64,000 nt of DNA from Terrihalobacillus insolitus (GTDB lineage Bacteria > Bacillota > Bacilli > Bacillales > Amphibacillaceae): positions 248,001 through 312,000 of the forward strand of contig NZ_JAMQKB010000002.1 of NCBI RefSeq assembly GCF_028416575.1, read 5' to 3'. The translations under genes and the position numbers were made by a program. Each line of letters begins with the position of its first letter. Position 1 is the stretch's first letter. Of this stretch, positions 54,540-63,538 are shown in pieces. The notes below the pieces were generated by a model. The model did no database searches and was not told the DNA's origin. It saw only the letters and a program-made list of their open reading frames with translations.

Positions 54540-55952
54540 ATGAAAACACCGAAAACGATCGTAGAAAAGATATGGGAACGTCACGTTGTTCATCAGGAAG
54601 AAGGGAAACCTGATTTATTGTATATTGACTTACACCTCGTTCATGAAGTAACCTCTCCCCAAGCCTTTGAGGGGTTACGTATGAATGGACGTTCGGTTCG
54701 ACGACCAGATAAAACCTATGCCACAATGGATCATAATGTTCCAACAAGGGAACGACACATTATTAGAGATCAGATCTCAAAAACCCAAATGGATACACTG
54801 AAACAAAACTGTCAACAATTTGGCATTTCATTAGCAGACATTGATCACCCAGACCAAGGAATCGTTCATGTCATTGGTCCTGAACTTGGATTAACACAGC
54901 CTGGAAAAACAATCGTCTGTGGAGATAGCCATACATCCACACATGGTGCATTTGGTGCACTTGCATTTGGGATTGGCACGAGTGAGGTGGAGCACGTTTT
55001 AGCCACACAAACATTGTGGCAAGCAAGACCCAAAACTTTAAATGTCAAAGTAAACGGGAAGCTTGGACTTGGCGTTACAGCTAAAGATTTAATTCTAGCC
55101 ATCATTGCTCAAAATGGTGTCCGTTTTGGAACAGGTTACGTTATAGAATATACAGGTGAAGCGATACGAAACCTTTCAATGGAAGAACGAATGACCGTTT
55201 GTAACATGTCGATTGAAGCAGGCGCCCGAGCTGGGTTAATCAGCCCCGACAAAACAACATTCGAATACTTGAAAGGGAAACGCCACTCCCCTGAAAATTA
55301 TGAAGAAGCTGTTGCAAATTGGAAAGAACTCGCAACCGACAATGGCGCCACCTATGATGCAACAGTAGAAATAAATGCTGATGAAATCGAACCACAGGTG
55401 ACATGGGGTACCAATCCAGGTATGTGTATTCCTGTAAGCGCCTCTGTTCCGCACCCTGAAGCAGCTGCATCTGCAAACGCAAAGGAAGAAACAGAGCGAG
55501 CTTTAGAATATATGGGATTAGAAGCCGATCAGCCCATTTCTTCTGTGAACATTGAGCACGTCTTTATCGGCTCTTGTACTAATTCAAGGTTAAGTGACCT
55601 TCGTAAAGCAGCGGATATCGTAAGCGGTAAGAAAGTAAAAGATGGCGTTCAAGCGATTGTCGTACCTGGTTCACATAGCGTGAAAACAGCTGCAGAAGCA
55701 GAAGGTCTAGATGCTATTTTCAAACAAGCAGGATTTGAATGGCGAGATGCTGGTTGTAGCATGTGCCTTGCAATGAACGATGATGTAGTTCCACCGGGTG
55801 AACGCTGTGCATCAACATCCAACCGCAATTTTGAAGGTCGGCAAGGAAATGGCGCTCGCACCCATCTTGTTAGTCCAGAAATGGCAGCTGCTGCAGCAAT
55901 TGAAGGTCATTTTGTTGATGTTCGCAACTATAAGCAACCAGTTACAAATTAG
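54540..55952 (+). CDS. leuC: 3-Isopropylmalate dehydratase large subunit
   Basis: A 470-residue aconitase-family subunit that, with LeuD, isomerises isopropylmalate. The 4Fe-4S Cys ligands lie in GSCTNSR and [34 protein letters not shown] and the C-terminal NRNFEGRQG block are intact. TAAGGAG lies before the ATG. It is separated from leuB by 178 bases because of the repeat. Confidence 0.95.
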   Translation: MKTPKTIVEKIWERHVVHQEEGKPDLLYIDLHLVHEVTSPQAFEGLRMNGRSVRRPDKTYATMDHNVPTRERHIIRDQISKTQMDTLKQNCQQFGISLADIDHPDQGIVHVIGPELGLTQPGKTIVCGDSHTSTHGAFGALAFGIGTSEVEHVLATQTLWQARPKTLNVKVNGKLGLGVTAKDLILAIIAQNGVRFGTGYVIEYTGEAIRNLSMEERMTVCNMSIEAGARAGLISPDKTTFEYLKGKRHSPENYEEAVANWKELATDNGATYDATVEINADEIEPQVTWGTNPGMCIPVSASVPHPEAAASANAKEETERALEYMGLEADQPISSVNIEHVFIGSCTNSRLSDLRKAADIVSGKKVKDGVQAIVVPGSHSVKTAAEAEGLDAIFKQAGFEWRDAGCSMCLAMNDDVVPPGERCASTSNRNFEGRQGNGARTHLVSPEMAAAAAIEGHFVDVRNYKQPVTN

Positions 55953-55970
55953 GATAGGAGGTCTTTACGA

Positions 55971-56552
55971 ATGGAACCAATAAAGAAGCATAAAGGGCTT
56001 GTATACCCGTTAAATCGATCCAATATAGACACAGATCAAATTATCCCGAAGCAATTTTTAAAGCGAATTGAACGACAAGGTTTTGGTCAGTTTCTTTTCT
56101 TTAATTGGCGATTTTTTGATGACGGTACACCTCGTGAAAATTTTTCATTAAATGATGACAAATACAATGATGCCTCCATACTTGTAGCTGGTGAGAATTT
56201 CGGTTGCGGTTCTTCACGCGAACATGCTCCATGGGCTTTACAGGATTTTGGCTTTAAAGTAATCATCGCTTCAAGCTTTGCAGACATCTTTTATAACAAT
56301 TGTATTAAAAACGGAATTCTTCCCATTGTTTTAAATGAGGAAACCGTACAAAAATTAATCGTTAACGGTTCGAACGAAAAATACGATATAACAGTGGATT
56401 TAGAAAGACAGATAGTAGAGGATGAAAACGGCTTGCAAGCAACATTCGACATCACCCCTTACCAACGCCAGATGCTACTGAACGGATGGGATGAAATCGC
56501 AGTAACTCTGACACACGGAGATAAAATTGATCTGTATGAATCGACCCATTGA
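55971..56552 (+). CDS. leuD: 3-Isopropylmalate dehydratase small subunit
   Basis: A 193-residue swivel-domain subunit. RSNIDTDQIIPKQFLK and GENFGCGSSREHAPWAL are the family's substrate-handling motifs. It is 18 bases after leuC, with GGAGG before the ATG. It ends the operon and is followed by a strong terminator. Confidence 0.95.
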   Translation: MEPIKKHKGLVYPLNRSNIDTDQIIPKQFLKRIERQGFGQFLFFNWRFFDDGTPRENFSLNDDKYNDASILVAGENFGCGSSREHAPWALQDFGFKVIIASSFADIFYNNCIKNGILPIVLNEETVQKLIVNGSNEKYDITVDLERQIVEDENGLQATFDITPYQRQMLLNGWDEIAVTLTHGDKIDLYESTH

Positions 56553-56582
56553 TTTTTCAAGACAAGTCGAACTCACGTTGAG

Positions 56583-56622
56583 AACAACCCTAGTCACATA
56601 ATTGACTAGGGTTGTTTTTTAC
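56583..56622 (+). terminator. Terminator of the ilv-leu operon
   Basis: AACAACCCTAGTC and GACTAGGGTTGTT form a perfect 13-bp stem around an 8-base loop, followed by TTTT. Confidence 0.85.
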
Positions 56623-56755
56623 TTGTAATGCGCCTCCCCACACTAGCCCACTTCCATATAGAGGTGTTCAAAAACACCCACTTATAGACAACGGTCTAAT
56701 CAATTTTTGATGCATTTGCATACGATGAACCAAAGCGAGAAAGGAGTGTGCTATA

Positions 56756-57007
56756 GTGAGTGACTTATTTAAAAAAATAGAAAAAAAGACCGGAGTCAAA
56801 ATGGATGACGTATCAAAAATTGCTAATTCTTTTAGCAAAAGTGATTTAAAAGATGAAAAATCCATTCGGAAGTTAGTCAGACAAGTTTCCAAATTATCTG
56901 GAAAAAAAGTCCCGAAACAAAAAGAAGATATGATCGTCAACATGCTATTAAAAAATAATTCAAAAATTGACTCTTCTACTATTTCAAAAATGCTTGGTAA
57001 AAAATAA
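56756..57007 (+). CDS. spoVIF: Stage VI sporulation protein F
   Basis: An 83-residue helical protein of the SpoVIF (YjcC) family, needed late for coat assembly under GerE control in B. subtilis. LFKKIEKKTGVKMDDVSKIA and the ending STISKMLGKK match. The start is GTG 56756 behind GGAGTG. It is its own unit, followed by a hairpin, and lies upstream of two yjcZ genes, as in the yjc region of Bacillus. Confidence 0.85.
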   Translation: MSDLFKKIEKKTGVKMDDVSKIANSFSKSDLKDEKSIRKLVRQVSKLSGKKVPKQKEDMIVNMLLKNNSKIDSSTISKMLGKK

Positions 57008-57091
57008 CGTAATGTTTACACTCCCAAGTTTATTCACTATCATCCTACAATTCACTAAAACACTTAATCAGCCTCAACTTTCTTTACAAGG

Positions 57092-57117
57092 GATGAGGAA
57101 GCAAATTCTTCCTCATC
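57092..57117 (+). terminator. Hairpin after spoVIF
   Basis: GATGAGGAAG and CTTCCTCATC pair perfectly around a 6-base loop. The U-run is weak. Confidence 0.5.
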
Positions 57118-57267
57118 TTACATACACTTGCACATTGATGCTAGATGTGGCTAACTAGTCGATCGACGTCATCCACATGTAAATAATTTTATCATTTCTC
57201 CTACGAAAAAAATGAGCCCACTTTTTCAAAACTCCTACATTCGCCTTTTCACATTGTAGGTTATCTA

Positions 57268-57276
57268 CATACGATA
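57268..57276 (+). promoter_or_regulatory. Candidate sigma-K -10 box before the yjcZ genes
   Basis: CATACGATA fits the sigma-K -10 pattern CATANNNTA, about 30 bases before the first yjcZ ATG. An AC-containing -35 lies about 15 bases upstream. Mother-cell expression would suit these proteins. Confidence 0.4.
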
Positions 57277-57305
57277 AACATATAAGGTACTAAGGAGGTG
57301 CTTTC

Positions 57306-57461
57306 ATGGGACATTTCCACGGTAACTATGGCTACGGACATGGTTATGGTTACGGGTATGCAGGTGGTGGTCATAACAACGGGTTTATTTTGCTCGTAGT
57401 TCTCTTTGTCCTATTAGTAATAGTTGGAAATAACTATCCAATTGGTCATGGGGTCGAATAA
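57306..57461 (+). CDS. yjcZ: YjcZ-family sporulation protein, longer copy
   Basis: A 51-residue protein. The first half is Gly/Tyr/His-rich (GNYGYGHGYGYGYAGGG); the second is one membrane helix, NGFILLVVLFVLLVIVGNNYP. This is the YjcZ pattern seen in many spore formers. AAGGAGGTG precedes the ATG. The helix is nearly identical to that of the next gene, so the two are tandem duplicates. Confidence 0.85.
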   Translation: MGHFHGNYGYGHGYGYGYAGGGHNNGFILLVVLFVLLVIVGNNYPIGHGVE

Positions 57462-57488
57462 ATCAACATTTTATAGGAGGTGACAAAA

Positions 57489-57599
57489 ATGGGATACGCA
57501 GGCGGATTTGGTAACAACGGTTTCATCCTTCTTGTTGTTATCTTCGTATTACTCGTTATCGTTGGGAACAACTACCCAATGGGTGGAGACATTTATTAA
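57489..57599 (+). CDS. YjcZ-family sporulation protein, short copy
   Basis: A 36-residue protein with a brief Gly-rich head (MGYAGGFGNNG) and the same single membrane helix as its neighbour. TAGGAGGTG precedes the ATG. It is 27 bases downstream and probably co-transcribed. A terminator follows. Confidence 0.85.
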   Translation: MGYAGGFGNNGFILLVVIFVLLVIVGNNYPMGGDIY

Positions 57600-57609
57600 T
57601 TGAAAATGT

Positions 57610-57637
57610 ATCCGACGTCAGAACAATGGCGTCGGAT
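57610..57637 (+). terminator. Terminator after the yjcZ pair
   Basis: ATCCGACG and CGTCGGAT form an 8-bp GC-rich stem; CCTTTATT follows. Confidence 0.6.
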
Positions 57638-57710
57638 CCTTTATTCACCTCTTTACATAATGACGTAATCATAGCTATCATCCTTCTCAGCATAATCTTG
57701 TTGTACTTTT

Positions 57711-58448
57711 TTAATAATGGTGCAGGAATAAAGATATAAAAACACCAGTAGCGGTAATAAAACCTACGCTTGGTCCACCCTCTTTATACGCTTCAGGCAT
57801 CATCGTTGATGCAACCATTGCAATGATTGCCCCACCTGCAAATGCACTCATGATCGCTTTGATACTATTTGATGTTCCGTCCAAAAACAACGCGCCTGCA
57901 AGGGAACTAAGTGCAGAAAAAACAACAACAAATATCCACATGATCAGTATTTTGCGGTTAGAAAACCCACTTTTCTGGAGACCGTAAGTACTGGAAAGTC
58001 CTTCAGGGAAATTACTTATAAAAATAGCAATTACTAATGCAAAACTAACCGACTGTCCCCCTACTAAGCTTAGTCCAATCATTGCAGACTCTGGCAGTGT
58101 ATCCATAATTGTTCCAATAAACGTTCCTAATCCTGCACCAGATTTTGACTTATTCTCACCACTTTGATCCGACCATTTTCGTTGATTCCCTCCACTATGG
58201 GATACCCACATGTCCAATAACGTAAAAAGAAGTGCGCCACCTAAAAAACCGATAGCAACTTCCTTAAAACCGCTAAGTTTCAATGCGTCACCTAATAACT
58301 CATAGGTCGTAGCGCCAATAAGTGCTCCTGTTCCTAATGCCATAATAAAGCCGATCAATCGCTTTGGCACCGAAAGAAAGATAACTGTTAACGCACCAAA
58401 TAATGTTGCAGATGCTGCAATTGTTCCCCAAAGGATCGCACTCCACAT
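57711..58448 (-). CDS. ZIP-family metal transporter
   Basis: A 245-residue membrane protein with about eight helices and a short basic, Ser/Gly-rich loop near residues 83-105. MDTLPESAMIGLSL and SNFPEGLSSTYGL carry the Pro-Glu pairs that bind divalent metal in ZIP transporters. It should import zinc, iron or a similar cation. AATACGAAACG lies before the ATG, a poor ribosome site. Confidence 0.8.
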   Translation of the reverse strand: MWSAILWGTIAASATLFGALTVIFLSVPKRLIGFIMALGTGALIGATTYELLGDALKLSGFKEVAIGFLGGALLFTLLDMWVSHSGGNQRKWSDQSGENKSKSGAGLGTFIGTIMDTLPESAMIGLSLVGGQSVSFALVIAIFISNFPEGLSSTYGLQKSGFSNRKILIMWIFVVVFSALSSLAGALFLDGTSNSIKAIMSAFAGGAIIAMVASTMMPEAYKEGGPSVGFITATGVFISLFLHHY

Positions 58449-58614
58449 CGTTTCGTATCACGTCCTACCTAATGTAATTTGTGTTTTTGCAGCACACTTA
58501 TTACTGCTACACTTTATTTCTTGGAATTTTATTGGTAGCCTGCAAATTGGCTGATGATATATTGCTATCACTATTTTTATTCAGTTTTCGAAACAATATT
58601 CAGACTTGCAATTT

Positions 58615-58651
58615 CTCCAAAAAAATCGAACCTGATTCCAGGCTCGATTTC
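58615..58651 (-). terminator. Terminator after the MFS gene
   Basis: AAATCGAACCTG and CAGGCTCGATTT form a stem with one mismatch. On the minus strand TTTTTTT follows. Confidence 0.75.
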
Positions 58652-58681
58652 TAAGTTTAAATTCGTAGTAATTCCGTTTTG

Positions 58682-59863
58682 TTATCCTCTTACATTTGGT
58701 TTCACAACCATTTCTTTGCCATATGGCAGGATGTGATAAACGGTAAGTAAACCAGTTCCAATCAATGCAATCATCCCTAGTACAAAATAGAGTGTTCCAC
58801 CACCGAATGAATCGATTAACGCCCCACCTAAAAGGGAGCCAATGATACCCGATATTCCGAAAAAAACCGTCACAAACATAAGGTGTCCTGTAGCCTGTAA
58901 GGTTGTTGGAATTAATCGGGTGATGTAATCAAAAGCAGTTACATAAAACACGCCAAAGGTCAATCCATGCATGAATTGAAAAGCAAAAATTAATATCGGT
59001 ACGTCTATAGCAGCATAAATGAACCAGCGTATCGAGTAGAGAAGACCCGCAGCAATAATGAATACAAATGGATGGTAACGTCGAAACCAAACACCTGCTA
59101 GTGCAAATACCAATGCTTCACTTGCAACCCCGATGAACCATGACAATCCAATCAATCCTTCACTTCCACCAAGCTGGTCAATATACAAGCCTATGAAACT
59201 ATCATTCGTACGGTGTGTCAATGTGACAAACATGATTAGAAAAAGAAAAATGAAAAAAGGGCGATTCTGGAATAATTGCTTTACGTCCTTCAGTTGTATT
59301 TTCGTAGATGTTTTCACTTTAATATCGGTCAAAGAAAAACAAACAAACAACGCTGCAAGGCCGATCAACAAATATGGCCACATAATGTATTCAATTCCGA
59401 CTGCCGATAAAACCTCTCCCATCACTAAGGAAGAGGTTGCAAAACCAATCGACCCCCACGTTCTAATCCCACCAAATGATATCCCGAGCATACTGGCTCT
59501 TCGTTGCGCTAAGCTATCCCCCAACGCTCCAATCGGCGATGTGAAAAAATAAAATACAAATCCCATCAACAACAAAGGCCCAAACAAATTCATTTGAAAA
59601 AAAACAGTACTGCTGATTAATAATCCTACGATACAAATCAGTAACATCCGTTTGACAGTCTGGTATTTATCACTCATATATCCCCAAAAAGGCTGCGAAA
59701 TGATAGCGGCTAAAGGTCCAATCGCAAGTACCCAGCCAATTTCCTTTCCATCCAAACCTTTGTACTGCAAATACAACGGCAAAAAACTAATAATAATGGT
59801 ATTCGATGCATGAAAACTAAACAATAAACCTTTTAACGGTAATAAACTTTCTTCCTTTGGCAA
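58682..59863 (-). CDS. Major facilitator transporter (YwbF-like)
   Basis: A 393-residue 12-helix MFS protein. The loop 2-3 motif is GYMSDKYQTVKRM. A second-half start near FLIMFVTLTHRTNDSFIGLYIDQLG is typical of the MFS_1-like/LacY-nucleoside branch. Substrates in that branch are sugars and nucleosides. GGGGAGAGG lies before the ATG. No sugar gene adjoins it. Confidence 0.83.
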   Translation of the reverse strand: MPKEESLLPLKGLLFSFHASNTIIISFLPLYLQYKGLDGKEIGWVLAIGPLAAIISQPFWGYMSDKYQTVKRMLLICIVGLLISSTVFFQMNLFGPLLLMGFVFYFFTSPIGALGDSLAQRRASMLGISFGGIRTWGSIGFATSSLVMGEVLSAVGIEYIMWPYLLIGLAALFVCFSLTDIKVKTSTKIQLKDVKQLFQNRPFFIFLFLIMFVTLTHRTNDSFIGLYIDQLGGSEGLIGLSWFIGVASEALVFALAGVWFRRYHPFVFIIAAGLLYSIRWFIYAAIDVPILIFAFQFMHGLTFGVFYVTAFDYITRLIPTTLQATGHLMFVTVFFGISGIIGSLLGGALIDSFGGGTLYFVLGMIALIGTGLLTVYHILPYGKEMVVKPNVRG

Positions 59864-60104
59864 CGAAACCTCTCCCCTGACTTCTGTAAATAATTTGATT
59901 TCAGCAAAACGGTAACAGTTAACGTCTACTCAATATATCACTTTTTTATGTCTAATTCTATGTTTTATTGGGTGTCTATTCCGTTGGGAGATATCAACTA
60001 TTATCTGGTTACTTTTCTATCACACTTTCAAAGATAAAAATTTCGGAAAGGTTGTCTTTCCTTTTGCATATGTATGTGGTAAAGGAAAAAGGAGGTGTTT
60101 GAAC

Positions 60105-60467
60105 ATGAGGGGTTCGTATCACACACTAGATCTCATTCGTTATGCGGTTAGCTATGTCTTCATTACATCGGGATTAATAAAATTATTAGTTGGTGACTAT
60201 ATTCAGATTTTTTCAAATCTCGGAATTCCAAGCCCAGAAACAGTCGTCCTTCTCGTTGGACTTACGGAAATTATTTGTGGATGCTTGATTCTCTTTAAAA
60301 GGTATATCAAACAAGCTACCATTATACTATTCATTATTGTAATTGGTGCATTTTTGTTTGCAAAAGTACCAATCCTACACCAAGGTTTCCTACAGTTTGC
60401 CTTTGAAGCAAGACTGGATATTGTCCTGCTTGTACTGCTTACGATCCTATGGCGAAGTCACAAGTAA
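60105..60467 (+). CDS. DoxX-family membrane protein
   Basis: A 120-residue protein with four predicted helices; RYAVSYVFITSGLIKLL and VGLTEIICGCLILF are typical of DoxX/MauE-like proteins. These accompany thiol or redox systems in other bacteria, but nothing redox adjoins it here. GGAGGTG places the start at ATG 60105. Confidence 0.78.
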   Translation: MRGSYHTLDLIRYAVSYVFITSGLIKLLVGDYIQIFSNLGIPSPETVVLLVGLTEIICGCLILFKRYIKQATIILFIIVIGAFLFAKVPILHQGFLQFAFEARLDIVLLVLLTILWRSHK

Positions 60468-60518
60468 AAAAATCCGTTCTCAAGAACAAATTTGGTGATG
60501 TTACATTACTAGAAAATC

Positions 60519-60706
60519 TAAGCGGACTGAGAAGCCGTTATTTTCAAAAAAAAGGCTGATTTCGATGATTAAGCGGACTCACAGGCCGTTATTTGCTATA
60601 AAACGGCTGAAAACGGCTGGATTTTTGGCAAATAGCGGCCTCTCAGTCCGCTAAACTCGCTTAAACCTCGGATTTTTGGCAAATAAGGGCCTCTCAGTCC
60701 GCTAAA
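60519..60706. repeat. Inverted array of AGCGGACT-type repeats
   Basis: Two units run forward (60519-60544 and 60569-60597, TAAGCGGACTGAGAAGCCGT and TAAGCGGACTCACAGGCCGT). Two run backward (60618-60656 and 60670-60706, each GGATTTTTGGCAAATA then GGCCTCTCAGTCCGCTAAA). The halves can fold into a large hairpin. A partial fifth unit follows at 60721. It fills the 287-base gap between convergent doxX and the helicase gene. I recall similar units scattered in other bacilli; the function is unknown. Confidence 0.75.
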
Positions 60707-60754
60707 TCCACCAAAACCACAGATTTTTGCCAAACCCGCCACTAGCAAACATTT

Positions 60755-61909
60755 TCACTCGCGAGCATCTATTAATTTTCCTTTATGCAGTTCTTTTTTC
60801 AGGATGATTATTCCCAGTTTACGTCCATACTTAGCCAATAGTCGTGCTTCATAAGGTGTTACAATACTTATAACTGTTCCAGCAGAAGCGGAGCCAAGCC
60901 TACCTGTTCTGCCAGCTCTATGAACATATTGGGTAACATCCTTAGGAAGATCCAAATTTATAACATGGGTTAAATCAGATATGTCTAATCCTCTGGCCGC
61001 GACGTCTGTTGCAAGGAGAATAGGATATATTCCCGATCGAAATCCTTTGATCGCATTTTCTCGATCCTGCTTCTTCGTATCGCTATGTAATACACCCACA
61101 CATGATCCTTTATACTGAAGTTTCTCTGCTAATACAGACAGATTCCCGATTTCTTTCACAAAAACGAGTGCCTTCAGTTCCTCCGTTCTGATCATTTTCC
61201 TTAGGACGTCTATTTTATCTCTTTGTTCACACACAACATACACATGCTCCACATTTGGCTGATTTTTTGCTTCCTGAATCTTTATGATCTTTGGGTTATT
61301 CATAAAGGATTTAGCTTCGTCTTCAATGTTTTGAGGTAATGTAGCTGAAAATAATACGACTTGTCGATCACTTAATGTACTTTTGATAATACTTTGAATC
61401 TCATTCTTATGCTCAGGTACGAGCAATTGATCACCTTCATCCAATACAATGGTTTTTACCTCATGCATTTTAAGCTTTTTTTGCTTTATCAATTCGAAAA
61501 TACGCCCAGGTGTGCCTACGATAAACTGCGGACGTTTTTTTAATTTCTCCAACTGCCTTTTCATGCTGGCGCCACCGATAAGTGATGCACTCCAAAACTC
61601 GCTTCCCTCTGTCCATTTTTGTAGCTCTTGATGGATTTGCATAACCAATTCGTGAGAGGAAGCCAATATAACAACTTGTACATTCTTACTGTTTTCTTCC
61701 ATAATTTGAAGTAAAGGTAGGAGATACGCTAATGTTTTTCCGCTTCCAGTTGGGGATTCAGCTATCACGTCCTTTCCATCGAATATTAATGGAATTGCTT
61801 CACGTTGTATCGCAGTTCGTTCGGTAAAGTTTGATCTTTTCCAGATCCTCTGTAAAAAAGGGTGCATTAATGAAAAAAACGCTTTTTCATCTTGTAGTTT
61901 ATTATTCAT
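60755..61909 (-). CDS. yfmL: DEAD-box RNA helicase (YfmL-like), DEGD variant
   Basis: A 384-residue helicase with the Q motif (TAIQREAIP), motif I (SPTGSGKT), SAT motif (FSATLP), and motifs IV-VI ending HRAGRTGR. Motif II reads Asp-Glu-Gly-Asp (VLDEGDQLL) rather than DEAD. The length is near B. subtilis YfmL (376), which helps ribosome assembly. There is no long C-terminal RNA-binding extension. AGGATAT precedes the ATG. Confidence 0.85.
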   Translation of the reverse strand: MNNKLQDEKAFFSLMHPFLQRIWKRSNFTERTAIQREAIPLIFDGKDVIAESPTGSGKTLAYLLPLLQIMEENSKNVQVVILASSHELVMQIHQELQKWTEGSEFWSASLIGGASMKRQLEKLKKRPQFIVGTPGRIFELIKQKKLKMHEVKTIVLDEGDQLLVPEHKNEIQSIIKSTLSDRQVVLFSATLPQNIEDEAKSFMNNPKIIKIQEAKNQPNVEHVYVVCEQRDKIDVLRKMIRTEELKALVFVKEIGNLSVLAEKLQYKGSCVGVLHSDTKKQDRENAIKGFRSGIYPILLATDVAARGLDISDLTHVINLDLPKDVTQYVHRAGRTGRLGSASAGTVISIVTPYEARLLAKYGRKLGIIILKKELHKGKLIDARE

Positions 61910-62044
61910 AATATGGATATCCTTTCTTTAAAAAAGTATAGCTTATTCACAAATGTTTCACTAAAAATAGATTTTGAAACTTTTGCTAGTAAAAAATAAC
62001 CATTATAATAGAGGTTATAGACATATTTATTGAGGGGGATTATC

Positions 62045-63481
62045 GTGAACCAATCATACACTACTATTCAAGAAATGCAAAAGGCAATGGAAGCAAACCA
62101 AACAACATCGCTAGAATTAACCAAAAATTATTTAGAACGTATCGCCAAATATGACAAAAGTGGGCCTAGTATTAATGCGATTTCGGAAATAAATCCAGAT
62201 GCTTTACATATTGCAGAAGCGTTAGATGCGGAAAGAGTGACGAAGGGTGTAAGGGGGCTACTTCACGGGATCCCTATTTTGTTGAAGGACAACATTGACA
62301 CAGGGGACCACATGCATACTAGTGCTGGTTCAGTTGCACTTGAAAATCATTTTGCAGAAGCGGACTCGTTTGTTGCAAAAAAACTACGTGAGGCAGGTGC
62401 TGTTCTTTTAGGAAAAGCAAACTTAACGGAATGGGCAAACTTCATGACAGAAGGGATGCCTAACGGATATAGTTCACGTGGTGGGCAGGTATTAAACCCA
62501 TATGGCCCAGGCAAATTTGATGTTGGTGGTTCAAGCTCAGGACCAGGTGCGGCCGTAGCTTCAGGCTTTGCAGCAGGGGCAATTGGAACAGAAACGAGTG
62601 GTTCGATTCTTAGCCCCGCAAGCAGTAACTCAATCGTCGGTATAAAGCCAACAGTCGGATTAATTAGCCGTACTGGAATTATCCCAATCGCACACAGCCA
62701 AGATACAGCTGGCCCGATGACGTTAACAGTAACCGATGCAGCTATATTACTCGGTGTATTAACTGGAGTAGATGACAAAGATCCTGCAACTGCGATTCGT
62801 ATAGAAAAAGCGGACAAGGACTACACAAAAAACCTAAATAAGGATGGCTTAAAGGGTGCAAGAATTGGGGTTGATCGTAATTACCTTTCCGATATAGATT
62901 CAGAAGACTTAGCATTAATTGACCAAGCACTAAAGGAAATGACAAGACTAGGAGCAGTGATTGTCGATCCAACAGAAATCCCAGTTAAGATGCAGGGTTC
63001 CAGTGTCCTTTTTCATGAATTTAAAAAGGATGTAAACGCCTATTTAGCCAAGGTGTCTGCAAATGTCCCTGTTCATAGTTTAAAGGATGTTATCAAGTAT
63101 AATGAAAAACATGCTGGACAAGCACTAAAATACGGACAGACTTTATTAACAGCCTCAGAAGAAAAAAATGGTACACTGACAGAACCAGAGTACATCATAG
63201 ATCGGTTGAATGATCTTAGATTATCCCAAACAGAGGGCATCGACGCCGTCATGGAAGAGCATAAATTAGATGCTTTACTATTTTGCAACAACTATGGTGC
63301 AGGAATCGCCGCCAAGGCAGGTTATCCCTCCATTACTGTGCCAGCAGGATACACTGCTTCAAATGGCAAGCCTGTGGGAGTAACATTTACAGGTAAAGCT
63401 TTTACAGAGCCTAAATTAATTGAACTGGCTTATGCGTATGAACAAGGAACAAAGCATCGGAAGGCCCCGGTGTTGGATTGA
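62045..63481 (+). CDS. Amidase signature family enzyme
   Basis: A 478-residue hydrolase with the Ser-cis-Ser-Lys triad: Lys81 (LLKDNID), the GGSSSG loop (161-166) and Ser187 in GTETSGSILSPAS. It resembles GatA, but the Asn/peptide-amide-type amidases share this layout and no gatB or gatC adjoins it, so it is more likely a free amidase. The start is GTG 62045 after GAGGGGG. Its TGA is part of a TTGAAC motif copy, followed by the terminator. Confidence 0.88.
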   Translation: MNQSYTTIQEMQKAMEANQTTSLELTKNYLERIAKYDKSGPSINAISEINPDALHIAEALDAERVTKGVRGLLHGIPILLKDNIDTGDHMHTSAGSVALENHFAEADSFVAKKLREAGAVLLGKANLTEWANFMTEGMPNGYSSRGGQVLNPYGPGKFDVGGSSSGPGAAVASGFAAGAIGTETSGSILSPASSNSIVGIKPTVGLISRTGIIPIAHSQDTAGPMTLTVTDAAILLGVLTGVDDKDPATAIRIEKADKDYTKNLNKDGLKGARIGVDRNYLSDIDSEDLALIDQALKEMTRLGAVIVDPTEIPVKMQGSSVLFHEFKKDVNAYLAKVSANVPVHSLKDVIKYNEKHAGQALKYGQTLLTASEEKNGTLTEPEYIIDRLNDLRLSQTEGIDAVMEEHKLDALLFCNNYGAGIAAKAGYPSITVPAGYTASNGKPVGVTFTGKAFTEPKLIELAYAYEQGTKHRKAPVLD

Positions 63482-63483
63482 AC

Positions 63484-63516
63484 AACCTCTATTAAAGTTC
63501 TCAAAGAGGTTTTTTA
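63484..63516 (+). terminator. Terminator after the amidase gene
   Basis: AACCTCT and AGAGGTT pair around a 14-base loop, followed by TTTTTAAA. The left arm comes from the TTGAACAACCTCT tip motif. Confidence 0.65.
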
Positions 63517-63538
63517 AATAAAATAAGGGAGGAATTTT

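Noticed and set aside
59133..59552. 139-codon frame antisense to the MFS gene
   Set aside because: Opposite-strand shadow of a membrane-protein gene, no family match.
60519..60706. CRISPR array
   Set aside because: Units are inverted, few and imperfect, with no regular spacers and no cas genes.
62347..62817. 156-codon frame antisense to the amidase gene
   Set aside because: It is a mirror of the Gly/Ser/Ala-rich amidase core; there is no ribosome site and no independent signal.
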